A stretch of 64,000 nt of DNA from Asanoa siamensis. Its GTDB lineage: Bacteria; Actinomycetota; Actinomycetes; Mycobacteriales; Micromonosporaceae. Where the stretch lies: positions 1 to 64,000 of the forward strand of contig NZ_BONE01000006.1 in assembly GCF_016862555.1 (NCBI RefSeq). Reading direction: 5' to 3'. This document shows, one piece after another, positions 47,239 to 55,748 of the stretch. Under the pieces are notes generated by a model. It was not told the origin of the DNA. It searched no databases and was given only the letters and a program-made list of their open reading frames with translations. Each line of letters begins with the position of its first letter. Position 1 is the stretch's first letter. A program made the position numbers and the translations under genes.

Positions 47239-48288
47239 TTGCTCACCGCGGTCTCTCCGGCGCCGACGGAGACCGCCCCGCCCCGGCGGCCCGCCCCGCG
47301 CCGGCGCTCGACCATCGGCGTCGCGAGCGCGCTCGCGCTGCTCTGCGTCGCCGTCGTGCTCAGCGTCGCGATCGGCACGCGCTGGATCGAGCCGGGCACG
47401 GTATGGCACCTTTTGTGGCATCCGGACGGTTCCGCGGAGTCGGCCATCGTCCACGACGTACGCCTCCCGCGGACGCTGCTCGCAATCGGGGTCGGCGCCG
47501 CCCTGGGCCTGGCCGGCGCGGTCATGCAGGCCCTGACCCGCAACCCGCTCGCCGAGCCCGGCCTGCTGGGCGTCAACACCGGCGCGGCCACCGGGGTCGT
47601 CATCGCGATCGCGTTCGTCGGGACCAACTCGCTCGGCGGCTACGTCTGGTTCGCGTTCGCGGGCGCCGGCCTGCTCTCGGTCGCGGTGTTCCTGCTGGGC
47701 GGCGCCGGGCGGGTCCCGACGCCCGACCGGCTGGTGCTGGCCGGGGTCGCCGTCGACGCGGTCCTCACGATGCTGATCTGGACCGTGCTGGCGACCCGGC
47801 CCGACTCCTTCCTGCGCTACCGGCACTGGGATGTCGGCTCGCTCACCGACCGCGGCTACGACGTGCTCCTCCAGGTGCTGCCGTTCCTGGCGCTCGGGGT
47901 GGCGGGCGCGCTGGCCCTCGGTCGCGGCCTGAACGCGCTCGCCCTCGGCGACGAGGCGGCCAAGGCGGTCGGCGCGCGCCCCGGCGTGATCCGGTTCGCC
48001 GGCATGGTGGTGGTCACGTTGCTCTGCGGCGCGGGCACTGCGGCGGTCGGCCCGATCGCCTTCCTCGGCCTGGCCGTGCCGTTCGCAGCCCGGCTGCTCG
48101 TCGGCACCGACAACCGGGCCGTCCTGGCGATGTCCGCGCTGCTCGGGCCCGTGGTCTTCCTGGTCGCCGACGTCCTGGGCCGGGTGGTCGTCGCTCCCTC
48201 CGAGCTCCCGGTCGGCATCATCACCGCGCTGATCGGCGGCCCGGTGTTCATCGCGCTGTGCCGCCGGCGCCGGGTCGGAGTGCTGTGA
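47239..48288 (+). CDS. Iron-siderophore ABC transporter permease (FecC type)
   Basis: The 349-residue FecCD-family permease has about ten membrane helices, the family motif 'VRLPRTLLAIGVGAALGLAGAVMQALTRNPLAEPGLLG' region, and the ATPase-coupling 'GLAVPFAARLLVG' segment near the C-terminus. It starts at TTG with GGAGG seven bases upstream. Its stop overlaps the next permease start (GTGA). Confidence 0.93.
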   Translation: MLTAVSPAPTETAPPRRPAPRRRSTIGVASALALLCVAVVLSVAIGTRWIEPGTVWHLLWHPDGSAESAIVHDVRLPRTLLAIGVGAALGLAGAVMQALTRNPLAEPGLLGVNTGAATGVVIAIAFVGTNSLGGYVWFAFAGAGLLSVAVFLLGGAGRVPTPDRLVLAGVAVDAVLTMLIWTVLATRPDSFLRYRHWDVGSLTDRGYDVLLQVLPFLALGVAGALALGRGLNALALGDEAAKAVGARPGVIRFAGMVVVTLLCGAGTAAVGPIAFLGLAVPFAARLLVGTDNRAVLAMSALLGPVVFLVADVLGRVVVAPSELPVGIITALIGGPVFIALCRRRRVGVL

Positions 48289-49325
48289 GCGCCCGCCGGG
48301 TCACCGTGCGGGCGGGCGCCTGGTCGCTCCGGGTCCGCCCGCGCAGCGTGGTCGTCAGCGCGGTGCTGGTGCTGGCGGCGCTGGCCCTGGCGCTGGTCAA
48401 CCTGTCGACCGGTGACTTCCCGGTGCCGTTCGGCGAGGTGCTGCGGTCGCTGTTCGGCACGGCCGGCGACGGCACCGCCTACGTCGTGCGGGAGTTGCGG
48501 CTGCCGCGGGTGCTGGTGGCGATGCTCGTCGGCGCCGCGCTGGGCATCAGCGGCGGCATCTTCCAGACCCTGACCCGCAACCCGCTCGGCAGCCCCGACT
48601 TCATCGGCCTGACCGCCGGTGCGGCGACGGGCGCGCTCGTCGTCATGCTGCTCCTCGGCGGCGACGGCCTCGCGGTCGCGGCCGGCGCGCTGGTCGGCTG
48701 CCTGGCCACGTTCGGCGTCATCTACCTGCTGGCCTTCCGGCGCGGCGCTCAGCCGGTGCGGCTCGTGCTGATGGGCATCGGCGTCTCGGCGATGCTGGTC
48801 GCCTTCGACACGCTGCTGATCGTGCGGGCCCGGCTGGAAGAGATGATGGAGGCGCAGCTCTGGCTGATCGGCAGCATCACGAACAGCACGATGTTCGAGG
48901 TGGCGCTGATCGGCGGAGCGCTCGTCCTGTTGCTGCCGTTGGTGCTCCGCTACGGCCGCGACCTCGACATGCTCAGCCTGGGCGACGAGACCGCGACGGC
49001 GCACGGCATCCGGGCCGAACGGTCCCGGCTGGTCCTGGCGGTGGTCAGCGTCGCCCTGGCCGCGGTGGCGACGGCGGTCTCGGGTCCGATCGCCTTCGTG
49101 GCCCTGGCCGCGCCGCAGCTCGCGTCCCGGCTGACCCGCTCGCCGGGCGCCGGCCTGGGTGCGGCCGCCGCGATGGGCGCGTTCCTGCTCACCGTCTCCG
49201 ACTGGGTGGGCCGGCGGATCCTGCCGCTGGACCTCCCGGTCGGCGTCGTCACCGCCGCCCTCGGCGGCCTCTATCTGGTGTGGCTGCTCGCCGGCGAGTG
49301 GCGACGGGGAAGGCAGCTCACATGA
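48285..49325 (+). CDS. Iron-siderophore ABC transporter permease (FecD type)
   Basis: The 346-residue second FecCD permease has 'LRLPRVLVAMLVGAALGISGG', 'LTRNPLGSPDFIG' and 'ALAAPQLASRLTR' (coupling helix region). It forms a heterodimer with the preceding permease. Start GTG and stop both overlap neighbours by four bases (GTGA, ATGA), giving strict translational coupling. Confidence 0.93.
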   Translation: MSARRVTVRAGAWSLRVRPRSVVVSAVLVLAALALALVNLSTGDFPVPFGEVLRSLFGTAGDGTAYVVRELRLPRVLVAMLVGAALGISGGIFQTLTRNPLGSPDFIGLTAGAATGALVVMLLLGGDGLAVAAGALVGCLATFGVIYLLAFRRGAQPVRLVLMGIGVSAMLVAFDTLLIVRARLEEMMEAQLWLIGSITNSTMFEVALIGGALVLLLPLVLRYGRDLDMLSLGDETATAHGIRAERSRLVLAVVSVALAAVATAVSGPIAFVALAAPQLASRLTRSPGAGLGAAAAMGAFLLTVSDWVGRRILPLDLPVGVVTAALGGLYLVWLLAGEWRRGRQLT

Positions 49326-50149
49326 CTTCGGCTCGGCTGGGTGCGCGCGAACTGACGCTGGCGTACGACGGATCCCCGGTCGTCTCCACCTTGGACCTCG
49401 ACATCGCCGACGGCTCGTTCACGGTCATCGTGGGCCCGAACGCCTGCGGCAAGTCGACGCTGCTGAAGGCGCTGGCCCGGGTGCTGCGCCCGCGATCGGG
49501 TGCGGTGGTGCTGGACGGTGCGGAGATCGCGTCGTACCCGACCAAGGAGGTCGCCCGCCGCCTCGGCCTGCTGCCGCAGTCACCGCTGGTCCCACCGGGC
49601 ATCGTGGTGGAGGACCTGGTGGCCCGCGGCCGCTTCGCGCACCAACGCCTGCTGCGCCAGTGGTCGGCGCAGGATGCCGACGCGGTGTCGGACGCGATGC
49701 GCCTGACGGGGGTGACGGACCTGGCGGACCGCTACGTCGACGAGCTGTCGGGCGGCCAACGCCAACGGGTCTGGCTGGCGATGGTGCTCGCGCAGCAGAC
49801 CTCGATCATGCTGCTGGACGAGCCGACGACGTTCCTGGACCTGGCCCACCAGATCGACGTCCTGGACATCTGCGCGGAACTGCACGAGGGCGGCCGCACG
49901 ATCGTCGCGGTGCTGCACGATCTCAATCAGGCGGCCCGCTACGCGACGAACCTGGTGGTCATGGAGGCGGGCAGGATCGTCGCCCAGGGCCCGCCCGCCG
50001 AGATCCTCACGGCGGACCTGGTGGCCACGGTCTTCGGCGTACCGTGCCTGGTCATCCCGGCCCCAGCCACCGACACCCCGATGGTCGTCCCGCTGCACCG
50101 CTCCCACCGGACGGCCGCGACTCCCGCGGTGCCCGCGAACGCGGGCTGA
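49322..50149 (+). CDS. Iron-siderophore ABC transporter ATPase (FecE/FepC type)
   Basis: The 275-residue ATPase has Walker A 'GPNACGKST', signature 'LSGGQRQRV', Walker B 'SIMLLDEPTTFLD' and the switch His in 'VLHDLNQAARYA'. The T-T-F-L-D and 'LGLLPQSPLVPPGIVVEDLV' patterns are typical for siderophore importers. It energises the two permeases encoded just upstream. Confidence 0.94.
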   Translation: MTSARLGARELTLAYDGSPVVSTLDLDIADGSFTVIVGPNACGKSTLLKALARVLRPRSGAVVLDGAEIASYPTKEVARRLGLLPQSPLVPPGIVVEDLVARGRFAHQRLLRQWSAQDADAVSDAMRLTGVTDLADRYVDELSGGQRQRVWLAMVLAQQTSIMLLDEPTTFLDLAHQIDVLDICAELHEGGRTIVAVLHDLNQAARYATNLVVMEAGRIVAQGPPAEILTADLVATVFGVPCLVIPAPATDTPMVVPLHRSHRTAATPAVPANAG

Positions 50150-50202
50150 CGGGCGGGTCGCGGTCCGCGATGATGGATCGATGGCCCGGTGACCCGACCG
50201 GC

Positions 50203-51147
50203 TCAAGTCCACAGTGCCTGGTCGAGCAGGGCGACCAACCGGTTGGCGTGCCGGCCGTCCGGGTCCAGGTCCGGGCGGAAGTCGGCGACGCTCACGCCGA
50301 TCAGCCCGGGCGCGGCCGCGAGCGGCGCGAGCAGGTCCGCGAGGTCGTCGAGATCGGGCCCGCCGGCCTGTGGATAGGTCACCGCGGGCAGGGCGGACGG
50401 GTCGAGCACGTCCACGTCCACGTGCAGCCACATCGGCACGCCGAGCCCGGCGGCCCAGGCCGCCGCGCGCCGGCCGGCAGCGCCCGGATCGTCGACGACC
50501 GCCCGCGCGTCGATGGTGAGCACGTCGCGGGGAACCCGGGCCAACTCCGCCACCGCGCCGGCGTCGAGGTCCGTCGTGCGATGGCCGATCAGGGCCGCGT
50601 GGCGACTCGCCACCATCGGCGCGGTCTCCGCGATCTCATCCGACCGACCCTGCCGCCCTGGGAGCACCTCGTCGTCGGCGACCACGACCTGCCGACCCGC
50701 GAGGACCGCGGGTCCGGCGCCGGTGAGTGCCGCGAACTCCATGTCCGCGGTCTCGCCAGTGTCCGACGCCTGCGCGTCGACGTAGTCCGGGTGACCGTCG
50801 ACCAGCCACAGCCCGACGTCACCGTGCGCGCGCCGCAGATGAGCGAACACCCCCAGCAAAAGGCTGCAGTCGCCACCCACGACCAGTGGTCGCAGCTCCG
50901 GATGCGCCCGCATCCCGTGCGCCAAGGCCTCCGCCAGGGCCCGCGTAGCGGCCAGGGTGTCCGGCAAGGCCCGTACACCCGTCGCCGGGTCGCGGGTTTC
51001 GCCGCCGATCACGGTCGCCGCGTCGCCCAGGTCCACGGCGACCCGGCCCGCCAGTCCCGCCGCGCGCAGCGCGCCGGGTGCCCGCTCCTCGCCACGCCGC
51101 GAGCCCGAGCTGTCCCACGGCGCGCCGAGCAGGAACCAACCGCTCAT
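50203..51147 (-). CDS. Arginase/agmatinase-fold protein
   Basis: The 314-residue protein has the ureohydrolase fold motifs in order: 'VVGGDCSLLLG', 'LWLVDGHPDYVDA', 'LTIDARAVVDD' and 'WLHVDVDVLDPS'. In classical arginases the first motif is GGDHS, whose His binds manganese; here it is Cys. The other metal-binding Asp/His residues are present. Guanidino-substrate hydrolysis is likely but the exact substrate (arginine, agmatine, formimidoylglutamate or other) is open. The ATG at 51147 is preceded at six bases by TAGGCT, so it is chosen over the adjacent GTG at 51150. Confidence 0.8.
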   Translation of the reverse strand: MSGWFLLGAPWDSSGSRRGEERAPGALRAAGLAGRVAVDLGDAATVIGGETRDPATGVRALPDTLAATRALAEALAHGMRAHPELRPLVVGGDCSLLLGVFAHLRRAHGDVGLWLVDGHPDYVDAQASDTGETADMEFAALTGAGPAVLAGRQVVVADDEVLPGRQGRSDEIAETAPMVASRHAALIGHRTTDLDAGAVAELARVPRDVLTIDARAVVDDPGAAGRRAAAWAAGLGVPMWLHVDVDVLDPSALPAVTYPQAGGPDLDDLADLLAPLAAAPGLIGVSVADFRPDLDPDGRHANRLVALLDQALWT

Positions 51148-51153
51148 CACCCG

Positions 51154-51159
51154 AGCCTA
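51154..51159 (-). promoter_or_regulatory. Candidate -10 element for a leaderless transcript
   Basis: On the minus strand TAGGCT lies 6 bases before ATG 51147, with no Shine-Dalgarno sequence between. It sits just beyond the terminator of the upstream operon. Confidence 0.45.
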
Positions 51160-51164
51160 ACGGC

Positions 51165-51202
51165 GGCGGGGCGCGGTGACCTCGTCGTCACCGCGCCCCG
51201 CC
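51165..51202 (-). terminator. Strong terminator of the HAAT-transporter operon
   Basis: A perfect 16-base-pair GC-rich stem (51165-51180 with 51187-51202) encloses a 6-base loop, 14 bases after the stop of the sugar-dehydrogenase-like gene. It separates that operon from the arginase-fold gene downstream. Confidence 0.85.
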
Positions 51203-51216
51203 TTCCCTGCCCCCAG

Positions 51217-53289
51217 TCAGGTCGCCGGGGTGCCCGTGACCCGGAGGTCGCGCAGGCGGCCGATGTTGTCGAACGAGCCGAAGCCCACCCGGCCCGACGT
51301 GAACGTGGTGTCCTTCGCGGTCATCAGCGGATCCCGGGCACCGTCCACATAGACCGCGATCTCGCCGGTGGCCGGCAGGTGCTTGACCCGCACCGTGTGC
51401 CACTTCGCGTCGACGATCGCCGGGTTCGCGCCCAGTGAACGGCCGTTCCACTGGTAGTCGATCCGCTCGCGGTCGGCGTTGTTGACCTTGAAGATGCCGT
51501 TGTGCGGGAGGATCGTGTTGTCGGTCGAGACGTGCGCGTAGTAGAACTCCGTGTCGGACCGGTAGCCGAACACGATGATCACGTCGCGGTTGGTCACCTC
51601 GACCGGTGTGTCCAGCCGGACCTCGCCCGTGACCTCCACCGCGCCGAACACCGGGCCGGCCGTCAGCACCGCGTACTCGAACGGTCGCCGCGGGCCCGGC
51701 CGCGCCTCGCCCGCCTCGGCCAGGATGACCTGGCCGTTCCGGAACTGCCACTTCGACGGCGTCACCGGCGCCCAGTTGGTCGGGCGCATCGTGTCGCGCA
51801 CCGACGTGTTGCCGACGGCGCCGCTCGCGAACTCGCGCGTACCCGTGACCTTCCAGATCTTGCCGTTCGCCTTGGCCAGGATGTAGAGCTCACCCTGCGC
51901 GTCGGTGCCGAACCGCAGGTCGACCCGGTTCGGGTCGCCGGGCGCGCCCGGAGCCGACAGGTCCTGCATCCGCACCGACTCACCCGCGGCGTTGAACAGC
52001 GCCAGCCGGTGGATCGTCGCCGGCGTGCGGCCCCGGCGCATCTCGGACGCCTCGGTGTAGAGAACCCGGCCGTCGACCAGGTCGCCGAAGACGTACTTGC
52101 CGCGCAGCGCCGGCACGTCCCGGCCGCGGTAGACGAACCCGCCGGCCACCGCGACACCCACGTCCGAGGTGCAGTTCCAGCCCGGAGCGGGGTCATGGTC
52201 ATAGGCCGCCACCGGGTACGTGTATCCCGCGTCATCGGCCGGGAGCGGGAAGATCTTGTCGCACGGGTTGGTGGACGCCTTGTCGAAGACGAACGCACCC
52301 TCGCGCTCGCTCCAGCCCATGTTGTCGCCGGCCCGCACCTCGTAGATCGCCTCGATGGCGTGCTCGCCGATGTGGCCGAGGTACATCCTGCCGGTGGCGC
52401 GGTCCCACGAGAACCGGTGCGGGTCGCGGTAGCCGTACGAGAAGATCTCGCCGAGCTTGCCCGCCTGGCCGACGAACGGGTTCGACGGCGGGATGCCGTA
52501 CGCCCCGGACGCCGCGTTGGTGCCGAGCGGGTCGATCCGCAGCAGCTTGCCGTGCGGGAGGGCCAGGTTCTGCGGCTCGGTGTTCCGCACGCCGGTGCCG
52601 CCGTCGCCGACCGCCAGGTAGAGGTTGCCGTAGTCGGCGTCGCCGCGCCGCGCGGTCGGGTTGAAGTTGATCTCCTGGATGCCGTGGACCTGGCCGGCGA
52701 AGCCGATCCGCAGCACCTCGCGCCGGGTGCCTTCGAACGTGGCGGCGGCCGGGTCGCCGGCCGTCCACTCGTTGATCACACCGTGGAACAGGATAGTGCC
52801 GGCCTGCTGCCAGTCGGGCACCTCGGTCGTCAGCGAGGCCTGCTCGGTGTGGATCGTGTAGAACTTGCCGTTGCGCTTGAAGTCGGGGTGGAACGCGACG
52901 TAGCCGAAGCCCTGGCCGAGTCCGCGTCCGGAGAAGAACTGCGGCGCGAACGTCCCGGCGACGTCGAGGTAGACGTGCGGCACGCCGCCCTCGACGAAGT
53001 AGAGCTTGCCGTTGAGGTCCGGCACCGCGCGGCGCCCGGAGCCGTCCGGCACCTCCATGATCGTGTTGATCCGGGCCTGCCGCATGAGCCGGCCGTCGGT
53101 CGGCGCGGGGGTGGGTTCGGACTTGGGGAATGACGTGTATTCCGAGAGCACCAGCCCGAGCCGGCTCTGCACCTGGGCGGTCGGCACGGGGTCGTAGATC
53201 GGGTCCGCGGCGTGGGCGGGCGACCCGACGAGCAGGGACAGGGCAAGCGTGCCGGCGGTGAGGCAGGCGGTCGCCAGGGATCTGCGCAC
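51217..53289 (-). CDS. Secreted glucose/sorbosone dehydrogenase-like protein with C-terminal LamG-like domain
   Basis: The 690-residue protein has a signal peptide (to about residue 27, AHA). A six-bladed beta-propeller of the PQQ sugar dehydrogenase/sorbosone dehydrogenase type follows (about 40-490): 'VPHVYLDVAG', 'GLGQGFGYVAFHPDF', 'GQVHGIQEINFNP', 'YLAVGDGGTG', 'GYRDPHRFSWD' and 'LYILAKANGKIWKV'. A concanavalin-like beta-sandwich ends the protein (about 510-690, 'GEIAVYVDGARDPLM'). It may oxidise a sugar outside the cell with PQQ. It is the last gene of the operon headed by a HAAT-type binding protein, 38 bases after the LamG gene. Confidence 0.82.
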   Translation of the reverse strand: MRRSLATACLTAGTLALSLLVGSPAHAADPIYDPVPTAQVQSRLGLVLSEYTSFPKSEPTPAPTDGRLMRQARINTIMEVPDGSGRRAVPDLNGKLYFVEGGVPHVYLDVAGTFAPQFFSGRGLGQGFGYVAFHPDFKRNGKFYTIHTEQASLTTEVPDWQQAGTILFHGVINEWTAGDPAAATFEGTRREVLRIGFAGQVHGIQEINFNPTARRGDADYGNLYLAVGDGGTGVRNTEPQNLALPHGKLLRIDPLGTNAASGAYGIPPSNPFVGQAGKLGEIFSYGYRDPHRFSWDRATGRMYLGHIGEHAIEAIYEVRAGDNMGWSEREGAFVFDKASTNPCDKIFPLPADDAGYTYPVAAYDHDPAPGWNCTSDVGVAVAGGFVYRGRDVPALRGKYVFGDLVDGRVLYTEASEMRRGRTPATIHRLALFNAAGESVRMQDLSAPGAPGDPNRVDLRFGTDAQGELYILAKANGKIWKVTGTREFASGAVGNTSVRDTMRPTNWAPVTPSKWQFRNGQVILAEAGEARPGPRRPFEYAVLTAGPVFGAVEVTGEVRLDTPVEVTNRDVIIVFGYRSDTEFYYAHVSTDNTILPHNGIFKVNNADRERIDYQWNGRSLGANPAIVDAKWHTVRVKHLPATGEIAVYVDGARDPLMTAKDTTFTSGRVGFGSFDNIGRLRDLRVTGTPAT

Positions 53290-53327
53290 GGCGAGTTGAC
53301 TCCGTTCTCGTGGGACGGAAGGGCGTG

Positions 53328-54281
53328 TCAGCGCCCGCGGGTCATGTGCCGGTACTGCTTCTCGACGTCGCGCGCCGAGACAACGGTGTCGAGGAACATC
53401 AGCGAGTCCATCCGGCAGTCGCACGGGTTCTGCTCGCGGGTGTCCTGCGGGAAGCTGCCACCGATCTTGATGCCGCGCGGGTCCGACGCGGTCGTCACGT
53501 GCGGGCCGGGGCCGGCGACGAGCCACGGGTCGTCGGTGCGCGTGTAGAACCCCTCGACGGGCCGGCCGTTGCGGTAGAGCGCCAGCGTGCCGTCGCCGAA
53601 GTCGAACGTGGCGGCCAGGTGCACCCACTCACCGCGCGGCAGCAGCGCCTGCCACGGCTGGCTCGCCGCGAACGTCTGCGAGTTGCCGCCGTCGAGCCGC
53701 CGACCGAGTGCCACCAGGCGAAGCTCGCCGTTGACGTCGATCAGTTCCAGCAGCGCGCGCACGCCGTGCCCGTCGGAGTCGCCCGTCAGCACGCCCGCGA
53801 GCCCGATCGCGTTGAACCGGTCGTCCGGGGCCGGCGTGTTGGAGTTCAGCGCGGGCCCGTCCATGTCCACTTTGAACCAACCCATCACGGTGGTACCCGC
53901 GACGGCGTTGAACGGGCGCAGCGTGCGCACACCCGGTTGGGCGTAGATGCCGGCCTTCCAGTCGTCGTTGCCCGTGACAGCCGGATCCACCTGCCGGGTC
54001 TGCAGCGCGTTGCCGCTGTGTTTGAAGGCCCGCTCGCGTACGCGCATCGCGGTGCCGCCGTTGACGAGGTCGATCTCGGTGCCGGACCGACCCTGGTCGC
54101 GCTCGAGCGCCGCGTCGCCGGAGACCGGGTGGTCGAAGTCGTAGTAGGAGACGAGATCGTCGCGCAGGGACGGGTAGACGTCGCGGGGCCCGTCGTTCGT
54201 GGCCGAGGCGGGCATGGCGGCGGTGCCGGCGAACAGGCCGGCGGCGAGGACGGTGGCGGTGGCGAGGACGGCTTTCCGCAC
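53328..54281 (-). CDS. Secreted LamG/concanavalin-like domain protein
   Basis: The 317-residue protein has a signal peptide ending ASA and a single beta-sandwich of LamG type: 'LVSYYDFDHPVSGDAALERDQG', 'TTVMGWFKVDMD', 'GEWVHLAATFDFGDGTLALYRNGRPV' and 'DSLMFLDTVVSARDVEKQY'. Such domains bind carbohydrates or proteins. The GTG start has AAGGAGG seven bases upstream and lies 11 bases after the upstream ATPase stop, so it belongs to the transporter operon. Exact ligand unknown. Confidence 0.82.
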   Translation of the reverse strand: MRKAVLATATVLAAGLFAGTAAMPASATNDGPRDVYPSLRDDLVSYYDFDHPVSGDAALERDQGRSGTEIDLVNGGTAMRVRERAFKHSGNALQTRQVDPAVTGNDDWKAGIYAQPGVRTLRPFNAVAGTTVMGWFKVDMDGPALNSNTPAPDDRFNAIGLAGVLTGDSDGHGVRALLELIDVNGELRLVALGRRLDGGNSQTFAASQPWQALLPRGEWVHLAATFDFGDGTLALYRNGRPVEGFYTRTDDPWLVAGPGPHVTTASDPRGIKIGGSFPQDTREQNPCDCRMDSLMFLDTVVSARDVEKQYRHMTRGR

Positions 54282-54292
54282 TGAATGCCTCC

Positions 54293-55030
54293 TTACGGGC
54301 GGGGTTCGGCGGGCCGGCCGCCGAGGTAGAGATCGGCCAGTTGCGGGTCGGCGAGCAGGTCGGCGGCCGGACCCGAGATGTGGACCCGGCCGAGGTCGAG
54401 CACGCAGCCGATGTCGGCGGTCTCCAGCGCGCGGCGGGCGTTCTGCTCGACCAGCAGCACGGCGGTGCCGGCGTCGCGCATCCGCACGACCTGCTCGAAC
54501 ACGGTGCTGGTGGCCTTGGGGTCGAGGCCCATCGACGGCTCGTCGAGCAGCACGACCTTGGGGTCGACCATCAGCGAGCGGGCGAACTCGACCTGCTTCT
54601 GCTGGCCGCCGGAGAGGAGCCCGGCCAGCGTGTCCCAGCGCTCCGCGACGACGGGGAACAGGTCGCGGACGAACTCGGTGCGCGCGGCGACCCGCGCCTT
54701 GTCCTTGATGGTGTACGCGCCCAGCAGCACATTCTCGGCGACCGTCATCTCGGCGAAGACGCTGTGCCCCTGCAGCACGTGCGCGACGCCGCTGGCGAGC
54801 ATCCGTTGTGGACCCTGCCCGGTCACCTCGACGCCGCCGACCCTGATCGTGCCGGACCGTGGCGCCAGCAGGCCGCTGGCCACCTTGAGGACGGTCGACT
54901 TGCCGGCACCGTTGGGGCCGACGAGGCAGACGATCGTGCCCGCCGGCACCTCGACGGTCAGTCCACGAAGGACCGGTGCGGCCCGGCCGTAGCCGGCCTG
55001 GACATCGAGGAGCTCGATCTCAGACGCCAA
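54293..55030 (-). CDS. HAAT-type ABC transporter ATPase (LivF-like)
   Basis: The 245-residue ATPase has Walker A 'GPNGAGKST', signature 'LSGGQQKQV', Walker B 'VVLLDEPSMGLD' and the switch His replaced by Gln in 'LLVEQNARRAL', as usual for LivF. The TTG start has GGGAG six bases upstream and overlaps the LivG-like gene by 11 bases. Confidence 0.9.
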   Translation of the reverse strand: MASEIELLDVQAGYGRAAPVLRGLTVEVPAGTIVCLVGPNGAGKSTVLKVASGLLAPRSGTIRVGGVEVTGQGPQRMLASGVAHVLQGHSVFAEMTVAENVLLGAYTIKDKARVAARTEFVRDLFPVVAERWDTLAGLLSGGQQKQVEFARSLMVDPKVVLLDEPSMGLDPKATSTVFEQVVRMRDAGTAVLLVEQNARRALETADIGCVLDLGRVHISGPAADLLADPQLADLYLGGRPAEPRP

Positions 55031-55748
55031 GGTAGGCTCCCAACACGCGCTCGTCGGTGCGGATGACCGAGGGCGGGCCCTCGGCGATCGGCCGGCCGCG
55101 GTCGAACACCACGATGTGGTCGCTGATGCTCATCACCAGGTCCATGTTGTGCTCGACGATGACGAACGTGCGGCCCTCGGCGTTCAGGTCGCGCACGAGC
55201 CCGCCGATGCGGTCGAGCAGCGCCGGGTTGACGCCGCCGGCCGGCTCGTCGAGCAGCACGGTCTCGGGCTCGCTCATCAGCACACCGGCCAGCTCCAGCA
55301 GTTTCTGCTGGCCCCACGAGAGGTTGCGCGCCTCGGCGCCGGCGAGGTGCTCGATGCCGAGGCGGGTCAGCCAGTCCCGGGCCCGGTCGACCTCGGCCCG
55401 CCCGCGCGCCCCGCGGAAGAGGTTGACCCCGTGCGGTCGGGTGGCCGCGAGCACGTTGTCGAGCACGGTCATCCGCGGGAAGACCCGGCAGAGCTGGAAC
55501 GTGCGGCCGAGCCCCGCGCGGGCGATCACGTGCGGCGTGCGGCGGGTGATGTCGGTGCCGCCGTAGGTGACCCGCCCGCTGTCGGGCCGGATCATCCCGG
55601 TGACGCAGTTGAAGAACGTCGTCTTGCCGGACCCGTTGGGCCCGATCAGCGCGTTCACCTTGCCGTGCCGGAAGCTCACCGAGGTCTTGTCGAGCACGAC
55701 GTTGCCGCCGAACGCCTTGGTCAGCTCAACCGTTTCGAGACTGCGCAT
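55020..55748 (-). CDS. HAAT-type ABC transporter ATPase (LivG-like)
   Basis: The 242-residue ATPase has 'GPNGSGKTTFFNCVTG', the LivG-typical 'RAGLGRTFQLCRVFPRMTVLDNV', signature 'LSWGQQKLLELA' and Walker B 'TVLLDEPAGGVNP', with switch His in 'IVEHNMDLVM'. The ATG has GGAGGTGA five bases upstream and overlaps the LivM-like gene by 23 bases. Confidence 0.92.
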   Translation of the reverse strand: MRSLETVELTKAFGGNVVLDKTSVSFRHGKVNALIGPNGSGKTTFFNCVTGMIRPDSGRVTYGGTDITRRTPHVIARAGLGRTFQLCRVFPRMTVLDNVLAATRPHGVNLFRGARGRAEVDRARDWLTRLGIEHLAGAEARNLSWGQQKLLELAGVLMSEPETVLLDEPAGGVNPALLDRIGGLVRDLNAEGRTFVIVEHNMDLVMSISDHIVVFDRGRPIAEGPPSVIRTDERVLGAYLGV

